From the NCBI GenBank assembly GCA_038503075.1, contig JBCAML010000005.1:806001-870000 (forward strand): a stretch of DNA of 64,000 nucleotides, given 5' to 3'. The translations under genes and the position numbers were made by a program. This stretch comes from Gyromitra esculenta (taxonomy: Eukaryota; Ascomycota; Pezizomycetes; Pezizales; Discinaceae). Positions 50,843 to 63,298 of the stretch are shown here, in pieces. The notes below the pieces were generated by a model. That model had not been told where the DNA came from. It saw only the letters and a list, made by a program, of their open reading frames with translations, and searched no databases. Numbering within the stretch: position 1 is the stretch's first letter; every line of letters starts with the position of its first letter.

Positions 50843-53800
50843 CTAAGGAGACTCTCTCTTCCTCTTCTCACCCCTAATCTCTAAATCCCTCGGTTCCCCT
50901 TCCTGCAAAGGACCTCTCCACGCCAACCACTCTCCCAACTCCAGCTTTTCATCCTCGACATTCCACCATTCCGTTTCGTCCTCCTCTCCATGAACCATTT
51001 CATCATCCTCACTTTTATACCATCTGTGTCCCATACTTCCTTGATAGCCCGCCATATCACGATCAACTCCTCTCGGTTCATCCGTCATCCATTTTTTAAA
51101 CAACCGTACCTCGCGACGATCCGGCCAGCTAAAAGCCTTTTCCTCAACCGGCTTATCGTTTAGAGTAGGTGCAGCCATAGTGCGGGGGGCTCGGCGGGCT
51201 AGATGTAGTCGTAGTAGTTCTGACCATGCTTCGTCTTCCTCGGTGGTGAATATGGCGGAGTGTTGACACGCAATACCGATATTAAAGAAATTCCACAACA
51301 CTTCTATGATCCTATCCATTTATCAGTCATTCGATCTCTCACTTCCTTGTAATGGGGGGTGGCATACTCATCAATTCGCCGATCAATCCTCGCCCAGCTC
51401 AAACTCGGCCCCGTGAGCCAGAAGACCCAATTCTGGCTCTCTCTCGGGCTCTCAGGAATGATACCCTTACCAGTACCTTCTTTATGGACCGGGATCAAGA
51501 ACTCAAAGTCTTCTTCGGTAGGATCGATGATGCCCTTCTCTTTTAGCACCTCTTTCACAACACGGTTTGCATAGTCTTCGAAATTCTTCGGTATGAGAAT
51601 GGGGATAGCGAGTTCGCGCCGCAAGATCTCATCGATATCATCGCCGCTACAGATGCGCTCAGTGCGTCGGGTGAAGTAATCTAACATAACACCGCAATCA
51701 GTAATCCACTCTAGCGAAAGGGGAGAAGAATATTACCAATAAAAGCATTATCCCTGCGGTATGTAACACTATTCTCATACGAGATCCAGTCCCTCAACTG
51801 ATGATAAAGATGTTTATTATATTCCGTAATATCCCTTGCATACCCATCGGTCGTGAACGTTTTATCCCACTCATATTTCGGTAAATCCGCATATCCAAAT
51901 GCCTCATAACAAGGCGACGCGAATGTATCACGTTGAATACTACCCTCGCCAGCTCATCAATACCTGCGCAATCCTGCCCGAGGGGGGGGGCACATACACC
52001 AATAGTCCCTCCAATTCCTTCTTCCAAATCGCAACATGCCAAAAAAACAGTTCAAACCCCCCAAGGCCCTTCTTTCCATGCGGCGAAGCCCCCGCATACT
52101 GCCGGCGCCCATCAAAATGGCCTAAATCAATAACCATCTTTGCATCGCCATCATCACTATCCTCCTCCTCATCGCTCTCTCTATCATATATATCCACAAA
52201 CTTACTCCGCTTCGTCTTCCCAACCCATAATCTCTGGACAAAGTCATCAATCAGGTACGCTACCATTTTTGTAAGTTTTAGTCCCTTTAGAACTTTAAAC
52301 TTCTCCGCCTCAACTCGGCCTTCTGGCTCTTCTGGTTCGGTGAATGGCGGTCTGTCAGGCTTATCCTCCCACGGATGCCGCTCTTCCGGCTGGAAGAACC
52401 GGAAGTCTGTGTATTTGAGTGTACGTAGGTACTGCGGTAATATACGGATTCCGAAGCCGCGGTCAGCATATTTATACACGCGAGGCAACTGTGTTTCGCG
52501 ACGATCACCGAGATGATGACCCTCGACGAGATCGCTCGTGAACACAGAGTACCCAGTCTCAAGGGCGCGGGCACAGCGCGGAAGGAATAGGACTTCGGTA
52601 CCAGTGAACCCGATAGCGCATGGGTCGAGATCAAAATTGAGGAGGACCTCGGCTGGCGAGGCGACGATCTTGAGGATTATTTGGATCCGGCGGTGGGGGT
52701 AGGAGCTGAGGAAGTTTACAGTTTTTGAGTTACGGACAATTAACTTCTTGGGTGGGGTCGATTCGCCGAATTTGAGGGAGGCAGCGTCAACATTTTTGCT
52801 CCAGACGCTGTAGATGTGTTTGATTTTCTCGTTGGCTTCGATGGGGTTTGTGATGCCATAGATGTACACATCAATATCGCTGTCTTGGTCTGCGCTCACC
52901 CAGGTATCAGGTTCCTTCTCTTTCTTGCCCGTGGTTTCGTTGTCGACACGTAGTAGTGTGTTTAGTGCAATTCCGCCAGCGACTACTACATTGCTCCAGT
53001 CCAGCCCTTCCAGTATCCCAGATGTCGATTCATGGAAAGTTTTGATATAGCCTGCAGTTGTATTCTGGATCCGGATGGTAGCAGGTTTCCGTTCATCAAA
53101 GAAGCAAAAGTTCGACTTCGGAGGCTCACGCCGCCGGATCTCACGGTATGAACCAGAGATGGTAGAGCCAGGGAACACGATATCGAGGCTATCATCCAGT
53201 GTCAAAAGACCAGAAATAGAAGCTAGGTCCTGCCGCATTATGAGTTCATTCTTGATGATCCAAACCTCGAGATCCATTTTCCCTTCTCTAGCAATTAGGT
53301 CACCCTCATCTTTCATATTCCCTTTCGCTTTCTCTTTCTCGACAAAGTCCTGCAGGCCGCGAAAGGAGATGTAGTGCATTCGATCCAATACCATTTCCTG
53401 CAGGATCTGCGGGCTCTTCTGGAGGGTCTGGAGACCGTTCTCGACATCATAGCGTAGGCTCTCAACGACCTTTATGGTCGCGATTTCTTCGAGGGTTTTG
53501 GTTCCACCGGTGATGGTCGGACCGGTCTGGGAGCGGTGTCGCGGGCCAGATAGGAACGAAGCTTGGTGGGCGCGATACGCGATGTCGTCTGTAATGCGCT
53601 CCTCAATAGTTTGGATAGCGAGCGTGCCGGGGTCTGGGAGGGGTTCAGCCCGAGTCTCGTCCCATCTGCGAGGGCCGAGGGTGAGGGGCTGCGGGGAGGC
53701 AGACGGGGAGGTAGCCGCCGAAGTGGAGACGAGGTACGCAGAGGCGGCGGAGGCGGCGGAGGCGGAAGGGATTGGGAGCGGGGTGGTGGTCACGTTGAGG

Positions 53801-53850
53801 GGGGAGAGAAGGGTGAGGGGGAGGCGGCCATTCTTCACGTCTTCAGGCAT
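50843..53850 (-). CDS. conserved fungal protein with nucleotidyltransferase-like signature
   Basis: Four exons on the minus strand: 53850-51998, 51939-51737, 51680-51368 and 51311-50843. All are in phase, giving 945 residues. The donors are GTATGT, GTAATA and GTATGC. The N-terminus (MPEDVKNGRLPLTLLSPL) is Ala/Ser/Pro-rich. Around residues 290-330 a GGIALNTLLR segment is followed by SADQDSDIDVYIYG, the GG...DxD spacing of the nucleotidyltransferase fold. Further conserved-looking text is KTVNFLSSYPHRRIQIILKI, LLNFDLDPCAIGF, FLPRCARALETGYSVFTSDL and RVYKYADRGFGIRILP. An acidic stretch (DRESDEEEDSDDGD) and a second helical part follow, ending in an acidic/basic tail. No known enzyme was recognised; catalytic activity is inference. 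It is divergent from NAR1, 1.25 kb away. Confidence 0.85.
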
Positions 53851-55096
53851 GATGGGCGTTAGACGGTGTGAATGGAGAAGGAAATGGGGATAGAGATACA
53901 GATGATAGAAATGGGGATCAATTACAGCGACGGGAATTCGTAGGGAGTATAGGTGCAAGTATTCTGACCATAAATCTGTGCATGCTCAGGATGCAACAGA
54001 GGTGGAGATATATGTTGGTTTTGGTGTGAGGTTATCTGATATGAGGGGATTCATGTCTGCTCTTGACTCACGATTGTCAATGGTCTATTACTCCTGCAAT
54101 TGGTGATATTGGGTAAGAGGAATGCAGCAAGAGGTCAGTTATCCCTGCAGCGAACAGATCGCGCTTCAGATACTATTTTTAGAAGTAGTTAGCCAGCTCA
54201 CAGAGAATCCTAGCTATAGTACAAGAGATGGAGGCGCTCTCTTTATATATCGTTACAGTAGCAAAGATCCTAGAAGTTACAGAATGTGCCCATCCAGTAT
54301 TTAAACTTATTGGCCTAGACGATATAATTAAAGTTATCATTTGGTTGGCATCCCCAGGAACAGGAACTGGTAGACCCAGTACTTGTTAGCATGCATACGA
54401 ACCGTGCTGAATACCGCAGCGTACAAAGCCACACACCCCATGTTTTCTGGTTCGTATGCCTGCTAACAAGTACAGCAAGAAATTGTGACGTGTAGGCTTT
54501 TGTGGTCATCTCTCATCCCTCAATTCGACTAACCCTCTACAAAAATGTAAGACTTAGATGTATCTCTTGCGCCCTTTCAGTACTGCCTGGCAGATACCTG
54601 ATGGCTTGTAAAAAATCTCCCGCTTCTGTGAGGAATGAAGGTAATTGCTTCTCAGCCTATAAAATATAGCAAACCTCCAATACCATCTATATCCCAATTA
54701 ATGCCTCCAACCCCAATCCTCTAATTACCCGGAGCAGCATAGATGAAGAGGAAGAGGAAGAAGGAAGAGAGGTGGTTGAAAGGAGGGGGGGGTTTATACT
54801 CAAAGCATGTTCGATGATTGGGCGTATAATAAGTCCTCCTTTGAGCAAACTAAGTATGCCGTGATTGATGTCTCCCCTTAAGCTTTGCTCCCACCCACCG
54901 AGCCGCAGCTGACAAATACTCCCCACCTCATTCCCCACCGCTTATCGATTAGATAAGAATCACGCAGGGTCCCTGCTTTCTTCGCCACAAAATATAATCT
55001 TTTCCGCGGTGACATCTCCGTCGTCAATATCAGTACTTCAAGTAAAACTACCCCACCTCCCGCCTACGTCTGCTATTCTGTAATCAAAGCACAGCC
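53851..55096. promoter_or_regulatory. divergent promoter region, NTase-like gene and NAR1
   Basis: Intergenic region between two divergently transcribed genes, so it must contain both promoters. It holds no coding frame of note. An inverted repeat at 54379-54473 lies in it (separate entry). A purine-rich tract lies at 54744-54792. No TATA box is clear on either side. Confidence 0.5.
54379..54473. repeat. inverted repeat, 25 bp arms
   Basis: Arms 54379-54403 and 54449-54473 are reverse complements at 24 of 25 positions (core ACTTGTTAGC and CATACGAACC). The loop is 45 bases. It lies between two divergent genes. It may be a small transposable foldback sequence or a regulatory hairpin. Confidence 0.75.
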
Positions 55097-56765
55097 ATGA
55101 GCGCCATTCTCAGCGCTGACGATCTAAACGACTTCATTTCCCCCGGAGTCGCATGTATCAAGCCCGTCGAAACCCTCCCCGCTGCCCCTTCAACAGATGA
55201 ATCCGTAAGTTCCTCCGTTCCTCCGCTTCCTACCGATCGCTAACAGAAACCCCCAGAACATATACGAAGTCGTCCGCGAAGACAAGGCGCCCCCCACTGA
55301 CCTGGGCCCCGCTCAAATCTCACTAACTGATTGTCTCGCCTGTTCCGGCTGCGTTACATCCGCCGAAGCAATCCTCGTATCCCTCCAATCCCACAACGAA
55401 GTCCTCGCAAACCTCGACTCTCCCACCAACTCCCAAAAGCGCTTCATCGCCCTCATATCCCCTCAAACCCGCGCCAACCTCGCTGCAACCTACAACATAT
55501 CCGACTCCGAAGCAACCAACATGGTTACCCACCTCCTTACCAGCTCCATTGCCACCTCCGGTAAACCATTCGACCTGGTCCTCTCCACCACAACCGCAGA
55601 CTCGCTTGCCCTAACCTACGCCGCCAATGAACTCCTATCCTCTATCTCCCCCTCCTCTCTACAAAAGAAACCAATCTTAACCTCCGCGTGTCCTGGCTTC
55701 GTATGCTACCTTGAATCAACACAACCAGCCCTCATCCCGCACCTCTCACGCCTTAAGTCGCCTCAGGCCATCCTAGGAACCCTCGTTAAATCACTGCTGC
55801 GCCATAGCGATCCCCCACACGACGCATACGTAGTCGCCATAATGCCCTGCTTCGATAAAAAACTTGAAGGAGCACGCGGGGAGCTCACTAGTGCTATTTG
55901 GTCACCTGGTTCTGCAGAACGGGACGTAGACTGTGTGATTACTACACGAGAACTAATATCCCTAGCTGAAGCGCGGGGGGTCGATTTCAGTACTCTACCG
56001 AAGACGCCGCTGGAAATAACGGATGTAGGCGGGATTAGTAGGTTTTTGGGAACAGGGCATCGGACTGTGAAGGGGGAGGGGACGAGTGGTGGATATTTAA
56101 CGTATATCGTGCAAAAGCTGCTTAGGGATAATGAAGGGTCATTAGTCAGGGTCGAGAAGGGGCGGAACGTGGATACCGTGGACTATGTGATTTATAAGCC
56201 TCCTGCGGAGGACAGCGGGGAGGAGACGGTGGTTGCGAGACTGGCAAGATGCTACGGGTTTAGGAACATTCAAAATTTGGTTAGGAGGTTGAAGCCGGCT
56301 ACGAAGAGAGTTTTGCCGAGGTTTGGAAACGCGGTGGTGCCGAGGAAGGGGCCGGTGGCGAGACGGGGCGGTACAAGTGAGAGGGGTGGGGTGGGGGAGT
56401 ATGTATATGTGGAGGTTATGGCGTGTCCCGGTGGGTGTACAAATGGTGGGGGACAGGTTAAGTTTAGTGATGAGATTGTGAACTCTGAGGAAGTGGTTGT
56501 GGGGAATCAGAAGGAATGGTTGGCAAAAGTTGACGAAGCATATTACTCCGCATCGGAGGAAGATGGGGAAGAGGAAAATCCAGAATGGGTAGATGCATTT
56601 GTGGAAGCGTGGGAAAAGGCTACAGGTATAGACAGGAATAAGTTACTATTCACGAGTTATAGGAAGGTAGAAAACGATATTGGTGGCAGGTTAGAGAAGG
56701 AGGAAAAGGTTGGTGCTACAGTCAGGGCTGCGGAGTTAGCGGGGAAAGCCGGGGGTGGATGGTAG
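55097..56765 (+). CDS. NAR1: NAR1, cytosolic iron-sulfur assembly factor
   Basis: Component of the cytosolic Fe-S protein assembly machinery, related to [FeFe]-hydrogenases. Two exons, 55097-55204 and 55257-56765, join in phase 0 (GTAAGT donor, CCCAG acceptor) and encode 538 residues. The N-terminal cluster ligands are Cys20 (GVACIKP) and the triad Cys62, Cys65, Cys68 (DCLACSGC), exactly the family's spacing. The C-terminal cluster ligands are visible in [24 protein letters not shown] and [15 protein letters not shown]. The C-terminus is acidic before [10 protein letters not shown], as in the hydrogenase small-subunit-like tail. The first ATG is used. It appears intact and is essential in yeast. 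Confidence 0.96.
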
Positions 56766-59467
56766 TCCTTCTTCTTTTCGTTATTGTTTTTTGATACTTC
56801 GGGATGGCATTGAATGGCGTTTTACTGTCTTTGGTCATAGATTTGAGATGGGTGCATTTGATTTGGTTAATGAGGTTCTGTCTATATCACAGGATACGGT
56901 AGAAAAAATACATTCTTTTATACAGTACGATACGATCAGATACACGTATTGGTGAATATATTAACTATAAGAACACATCCCACCGTAGTCACTAGCCTAC
57001 TAAAGAAAGAAATGAAGATCCCTTACTATGTCCCGCGTTTCACTCACTTTTAGACAGGAAACTACTTGAGGGAGGGTATCGGACTTGGAGGTAGCTAGTC
57101 CATAAAAGGTGGTGTAGAGCCTTTTTCTGGTGACTTTACTACTGTCACGGTGTGATACCAACTGTTTGCCGCCCTTTTGGGTATAGATAGCGTGCCTGAA
57201 AACGAATGAAGGGATACGATTGTTTGTGGTACATCATGCGGGGACACAGCAAGTGACTGTACGTGAGGCAATCGCTGTTCAACCCCAATCACAAGAAACC
57301 ACCGTTTGTTTTAAGCCCACTAGCTCGCTGCTTAAACCCACCCGGCCTGCAGGGTCGCTATCCCGGAGGAGAATGCTCAGTTTTGGCCATTTCAGTTTCA
57401 TTGGCTTTGGAAGGGCCCCAACGAAACAACTCCCAAATCATGGCGCGGCAGGCATCTAAGATATTGTATCGCCTCTAGCTTACCACTCTGGAGAAGCATC
57501 GCCAATTCTGTCACTATAACTAGCCTTCTTAGACTAGTCTCATTGCCAGACCTAACTTGTTAGTTCTTAGATACCATGTTTTTGCAGGCTGGGCTGGCAC
57601 TACATGTATCCCATAACCTACCCCGGATTTCACAACCCTTTAGTATGCCAAGAGCACTGTTAATATCAGAGATACATGTATTCTTGGAAACTAGAAAGGT
57701 AGTAGGGGTGCAACGGTGCTTTTAGCCAGTGTCACGGTGGAATTGAGCGCAAGGCCACCAGTTTTGCCACTCTATCTGGTATAGTGCGAGGGCCTGAATC
57801 CCTTCGTTCGTTTTCAGGCACGGGTGCTATTCCTAGATGAGTAGCGAAAGAGTGGGATCACGCCGTGACAACTGTCCTATTGGCAGAATCCTCAGAGAAA
57901 AGTCCGTTGCGACACCCCCTCGGGCTAGTTTCTACTGTTAATAACCTCACCAAAAGTGTGAAAAACTGGACAAACTAAGGGATGCAAACGAAGGGATTAG
58001 CGTTTACTAGGCTGCAGAGCTAGCTAAAACAGTACAAGCTAAAACAATACAAGGATAAACAACGACTACAGCTACCTCACTCCCTCATAAGTTTGCTCAA
58101 AGCCCTTTTTCTCGAGGGTTTCTCTTCGCCTTTAAATTTACCGCCCCCCCTCGACCGAACATAAGCGTTCACTTACTCAAAACTGCTATTCGAAAGTTAG
58201 TTTTGCTGTTGAGCGGGTTTCTACCACAGCGCGGCCTAGTTCCCATTAACTCGCACATCGCTTCGCGGCTGTTGGTAAAGCAATTTTACAGCTTCCATTC
58301 TACATGTGCTATAAGGTCCCTCACCCATCCCCTCATAGCTACAATAGCATATGCTAACTTAGTCCAAGTTATACTAATACTACAACCGTAGAAATATCGC
58401 TAGGCTAACTTACGGTGAATATGAAAAACAACCCCTATCATTCTTCACTACCGTCAATTATGATCAGATTTAGTTCTAAGAACTAGAAAATAGCAGCGCT
58501 AGCGGCTGTTCAAAGAAAGCAAGGACGAATCTAGGGCGCAAATCCCAAAGACTGGAACCATAATTTCAGTGTTAAACTAGCAAAGCCGAAAATAAGAGAA
58601 TTTTAAAATGGGTTTGGCGTCGCTGTCACTATGGTCCAACAAATATGGGAACAGGAGGGGCTAGGAACAGGAACTATATTACTAGGTATGATAACACTAA
58701 ACCAAATTATCACTGCGAGCCTTGGAAACATGGGAACGGGCGCTGAAAATAAGGAATATATTACTAAATACAGTGACACCAGACTTAGCTGACGAGTTCT
58801 CATTCTTTTCGGTACTTGAAAAGCAAGGACGCGATTTTGCAATGGGGATTGCTGCGGTATGGGGGACATTGTCTGATTATGTAGCCTACTAGGAAATTTG
58901 CCGAGGCTGCGGTCCATGAATTCCGCGTAGGCACCAATATAAGGCACAATCATCGTATACGGAGAGAAAGAAAACTCAGCTCACATTAGGGGTAATAATT
59001 CGCCCTATTATCTGCCTTTCTACTAGTCTCGTCAGCCTTGGGCGTCTTCCAGACACCCCCTGTCACTCGATTCTCAGTCAGTGGTTGGAGTAGCTAATCC
59101 CGCTGATCAGCGGCCCGGCCCGCGTCTAAGTCGCATCAGAAAAAGAAAGAATAGCCCAGCAAGCCTTAGTGCTGATCCAAAATTGGCTAGTATTTGCGGA
59201 TGTCCAGCAGAAAGTCTCTATTTCAACGCGCGCCTAATCGACCAGAAGAGGCGACGCATATAAGTGGCTTAACTCTGAATACGACTTCCTTGTTAGAAGC
59301 CTGACACTACGTGGCAAGGTGGCCTGCAGGCGCAGATAGTTACACGAGAACTCCACAATTTAGCAGCCGGGGGCAATGTTCTATATCTAATAACGTTGAC
59401 ATCCGCCTTCGTGGCCTGTCGAATATCATCAAGTACGGCAAACGTCGAGAAACTTTATTCTTAAGCC
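56766..59467. other. relic-rich region upstream of the NLR gene
   Basis: The first 200 bases are 3' flank of NAR1. No gene is recognised after that. The stretch holds related repeats at 57106-57215 and 57720-57830 (separate entry), TACATGTA palindromes at 57601 and 57673, and short frames without family resemblance, such as minus-strand 58603-58953. The NLR promoter lies before 59468. Confidence 0.5.
57106..57830. repeat. paired repeat units with inverted 25 bp ends
   Basis: 57191-57215 (core GTGCCTGAAAACGAATGAAG) recurs inverted at 57798-57822 with one substitution. In front of each copy, in direct orientation, lies a similar block beginning TGTCACGGTG (57145 and 57731) with TTTGCC and GGTATAG words. 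Direct and inverted similarity together suggest the remains of a transposable element of about 0.7 kb. Confidence 0.5.
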
Positions 59468-62400
59468 ATGGCGGAAATTTTGGGTATCATTGCGAGTGCT
59501 ATCGCAGTTGCTCAGATTGCTGGACAGATAGCTGGGATAGGTTATGGGTATATTGGTGGTGTGAAACGGGCTCCAGACGATATCAAAAATTTTCTTGATG
59601 AGCTTAATGCACTAAGTCGGGTTCTCGCAACTTTGAAGGACGTCGTGGAAGCAAACCCTGATTCGATAGCGTCAAATCATCTCAATGCTTTGCTTCAGGA
59701 ATGCATGTCGGAAATGGTGGGGCTTGAGGCCAAATTAAAGCCCCAAGACTGGTGGAGAAAAAAGGCGGCTCGCTATAGATGGCCCCTGCGATCAAAAGAA
59801 ACTGCGGATTTTACCTCAAAAATTGAAAGATATAAGAGTAGTTTCACACTTGCTTTAGCTACGGATCAACTGTGAGTTTTTATAAGTGCGTTGTCTGCGT
59901 AGAACTGGCTGATCCAAGTTAAGAACTCGCACAAAGGTTATCGAGGCAGGTGTCCAAGAACTCAAAGCCGGACAGAGTGAGGAAAAACGCAGAAATGTGC
60001 TTAGCTGGCTGTCCCCGGGGGCTTTCGACAAAAAGCACATTGAAATTAGCGGAAACAGACAACCGAATACTGGTGGGTGGCTTTTAAAGAGACCAGAGAT
60101 TCAAGACTGGATCAGAAAGAACCCAAATTCCGCAATACTTTGGGGCTATGGTATCCGTAAGTCTCTTCCTACCTAGAACTACCTCCCATTAGAGAGCACA
60201 GCTAAACGCAAATTCTACTTATAGCTGGCGCTGGGAAGACGTTTCTAAGGTATTTATAACTTTGGGTTCGGATAGTCCTTTTCAACCCGAATCGCATAAG
60301 ATTAACGGTGTATTCATTATAGCTCTCGAATGATAGACTATCTCTTAGATGAAGCACCGGCGTCACTTTACGGCGTAGCGTATTTCTACTTTGACTATAA
60401 AGAACAAGATCAGCAGAAACCAATTCATTTTCTTGCTAGCATTGTCAAACAGCTCGTCTTACAAATGGATAATATTCCCAGAGAAATCGAAGCACTATAC
60501 GATAAGTTCGAGCGTCAACAAAAGAGGCCTAGCCTCAACGACGTATATGCAATGCTTCTTGTGGTCATAAGGTCATTTTCTCAAACCTTCATTGTTTGCG
60601 ATGCGTTGGATGAATGCGACCAGGACGGACAACGAAGGGAGCTATTGCCACTATTACATCGGATGGGAAATGACGGCATGAGCCTGTTCTTAACCAGCCG
60701 AAAATACCCAGAAGACATTCAAGATTCGCTTCAGGGCTCGACAAAGGTTGAGCTCTCGGCGCAGGCAGGAGATATTACCAACTTTGTGGAGCAAAAAATC
60801 AATGACAACGCACGAGCAAAACGACTTTTTAGTCAGGGTGACCTAAAAGCCAGACTTATTTCCGAACTCACAAGCCATACTAAGGGAATGTAAGTATTAA
60901 AAAATAGTAGATACAGAACCTCTCATTACTTTATTAACATACTAGTTTTAGGTTTTTACTCGTCCATTTCCACGTTGACTATATGTGTCAACAAACCACT
61001 GTAAGAGAGATCCTGAGAGAGCTCGAAAGGCTTCAAACCTCCCTCAGCGAAGATAGCCCCTTGGATCCTATATACAACAGAGCAATGGAGAGACTTCGGG
61101 ATCAGCATAAAAATCTCATTGGACGAGCATTAAAGATTCTGTCATGGTTAGTCATGGCCCGACGGACCCTCACCGTTCGCGAACTTCAGCAAGCGGTATC
61201 GGTAGAGCAGGGCCAAACCGAGCTTGACGAACTTGACCTGTTAGATAAGAAAACAATACTTGATGTGTGCGCCAGTTTGGTGACGATCGATGAAAAAAGC
61301 GATACGGTCAGGCTAGCGCATTACACAGTTCAGGAGTATATCCTGAAAAATTCTATAATCCCCGAGGATGCAGACTTCAAAATTGCTACTACTTGCACAA
61401 CATTCCTTATGTTTGATGTGTTTGCTCAAGGCGCCTGTACTTCCGACAGCTCCCTTGATACTCGATTCGACACATATCCACTTCTGGACTACGCTGCGGT
61501 ATATCTATCAACTCATCTCAAAAACTGTGATGAAATCCTATCGACGAACATGATTCTTAATTTTGTCGAAAATCCAGGTTGCATTTTATCTTTTACTCAG
61601 GCAGTCTATATTCCCAGAAACTCAGTACTCCAAGATCGTTGGAACATCTTCCCCAAAAACCACCGTGCCCTCCACGTAGCAGCTACTCTAGGAAATGCTA
61701 CTGTGGTTCGGCTATTGCTAGAAAAGGGGGCTGATATCAAGGCTAAAAACGATGCAAGGCAAACGGCGCTGCACTGTGCAGCGAACGTTGGGCATGAAGC
61801 GGTGGCTAGGTTGCTGATTGGGAAAGGTGCCGATATCGCAGAGGCTGATGAATCTGGGTGGACTCCGCTGCATGGCGCGGCATTGAACGGAAACGACTCG
61901 CTGGTCCAGTTGCTAATTGAGAGAGGTGTCGATGCTTCAGCTTTAGATAAACATGGAAGGACAGCACTTCATGCAGCAATACTGAAAGGGCATGAGACAG
62001 TGTTCCGGTTGCTGTTTTCGAAAGACGTCGATATCTCAGCTTCGGACAATCGAAACCGGACAATGCTGCATTGGGCGGTGCAAGAAGGTGACTTGCCCAT
62101 AGCTCGATTACTTCTCGATCAAGGTGCCGACCTTAAAGCTAGAGACGAACGTGGACTGACTGCGCTGCATTTTGCGGCATACGGCAACGGCGGGCATGAG
62201 CCGGTGGTGTTGTTGCTTCTTGAAAAGGGTGCAGACATATCAGCCGTAAATAAAGAAGGATTGACGCCACTACACGGTACGGTATCTCGGGGAAATGAAT
62301 CAATGGCCCGACTGCTGCTTGATAAAGGAGCCGACGTATCAGCTCCGGACTATGTTGGATTGACAGCATTGCATAAAGCGGCAGCAAACGGATACGAATC

Positions 62401-63298
62401 GATGGCTTTATTGTTGCTCGAGAAAGGCGCAAATCTCTCAGCTATTGACGAACGTGGATGGACGCCATTGCACACAGCAGCAGCGAACGGATTCAATTCA
62501 GTGGCCTTGGTCTTACTTGAAAAGGGCGCAGATATCTCAGCGTTAGACAGGCTTGGGCAAACACCACTGCACGGGGCGGCGTGTCGTGGGCATTGCCCAA
62601 TGGTTCAGTTTCTGCTTGAGAGAGGCGCAGATATATTGGGTATGGACAATGGGGGGCGGACAGCTCTGCACTGGGCGGCACTAGAAGGGAGTGAGTTGTT
62701 GATTGATATATTACTCGAGAAAGGCGCCAAAATCTCAGCGATAAATGAGCTTGGGCAAACTGCTTTACACGCGGCTGTAGCATGTGGGCATGAGTCCGTA
62801 GTCCTATCGTTGCTTAGGAAGGGCGCCGATATCTCGGCTACAGCTTTTGACGGATCGACCGCCCTGCATTTTGCGGCGAGTGGTGGGCATGAAGCGGTGG
62901 TTCGGCTATTGCTTAAAAGGGGTGCCGATATTTCAACAACTGATAGGCTTGGATGGACTGCACTGAGCAAAGTGTCGTTGGAGGGATATGGGTCAATAGT
63001 CTTATTGCTACTTGAAAAAGGTGCCGATATCTCGGCGGCGAACGTGAATGGACAAACAGCACTACACGCGGCGGCATATCGTGGACATGAGCCAGTGGCA
63101 CGTTTATTACTCGAGAAAGGAGCTGATATCTCGGCTATGGATGTACAAGGGCGGACGCCGCTGCACTGGGCGGTAGAAGGTGGTGACGAATTGGTGGTGA
63201 AATTACTACTCGAGAAAGGCGCCGATCCATCAGTCAAAGATCATAATGGGGTTTTAGCAATTCCAAATCGAAAAAATCGCAAACTAATAATCAAATAA
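59468..63298 (+). CDS. NLR-type protein: HeLo-like N-terminus, NACHT, 16 ankyrin repeats
   Basis: STAND-class protein of the kind implicated in fungal non-self recognition. Exons 59468-59871, 59924-60156, 60225-60249, 60323-60889 and 60952-63298 are in phase and give 1191 residues. Residues 1-130 (AEILGIIASAIAVAQIAGQI, then KRAPDDIKNFLDELNALSRV) match the fungal STAND N-terminal type called HeLo-like. The NACHT domain begins near residue 190 (WIRKNPNSAILWGYGI). Walker A, PGAGKTFLS, is encoded mostly by a 25-base exon. Walker B is FIVCDALDECD (about 309-319). A helical and winged-helix region follows (ARRTLTVRELQQAV, RLAHYTVQEYI). Sixteen 33-residue ankyrin repeats fill about residues 645-1175 and a half repeat closes the protein. 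No inactivating change is seen. The trigger and partner are unknown. Confidence 0.93.

Noticed and set aside
51980..51991. Run of nine G suggesting a frameshift error in the NTase-like gene
   Set aside because: The run lies in an intron (51997-51940, GTATGT to GGTAG) once phases are worked out, so it does not affect the protein.
62605..63237. Long minus-strand open frame (210 codons) opposite the NLR ankyrin region
   Set aside because: It is the antisense shadow of a repetitive coding region. Its Ser/Ala/Pro-rich text repeats with the ankyrin period, and the plus-strand ankyrin frame is unambiguous.
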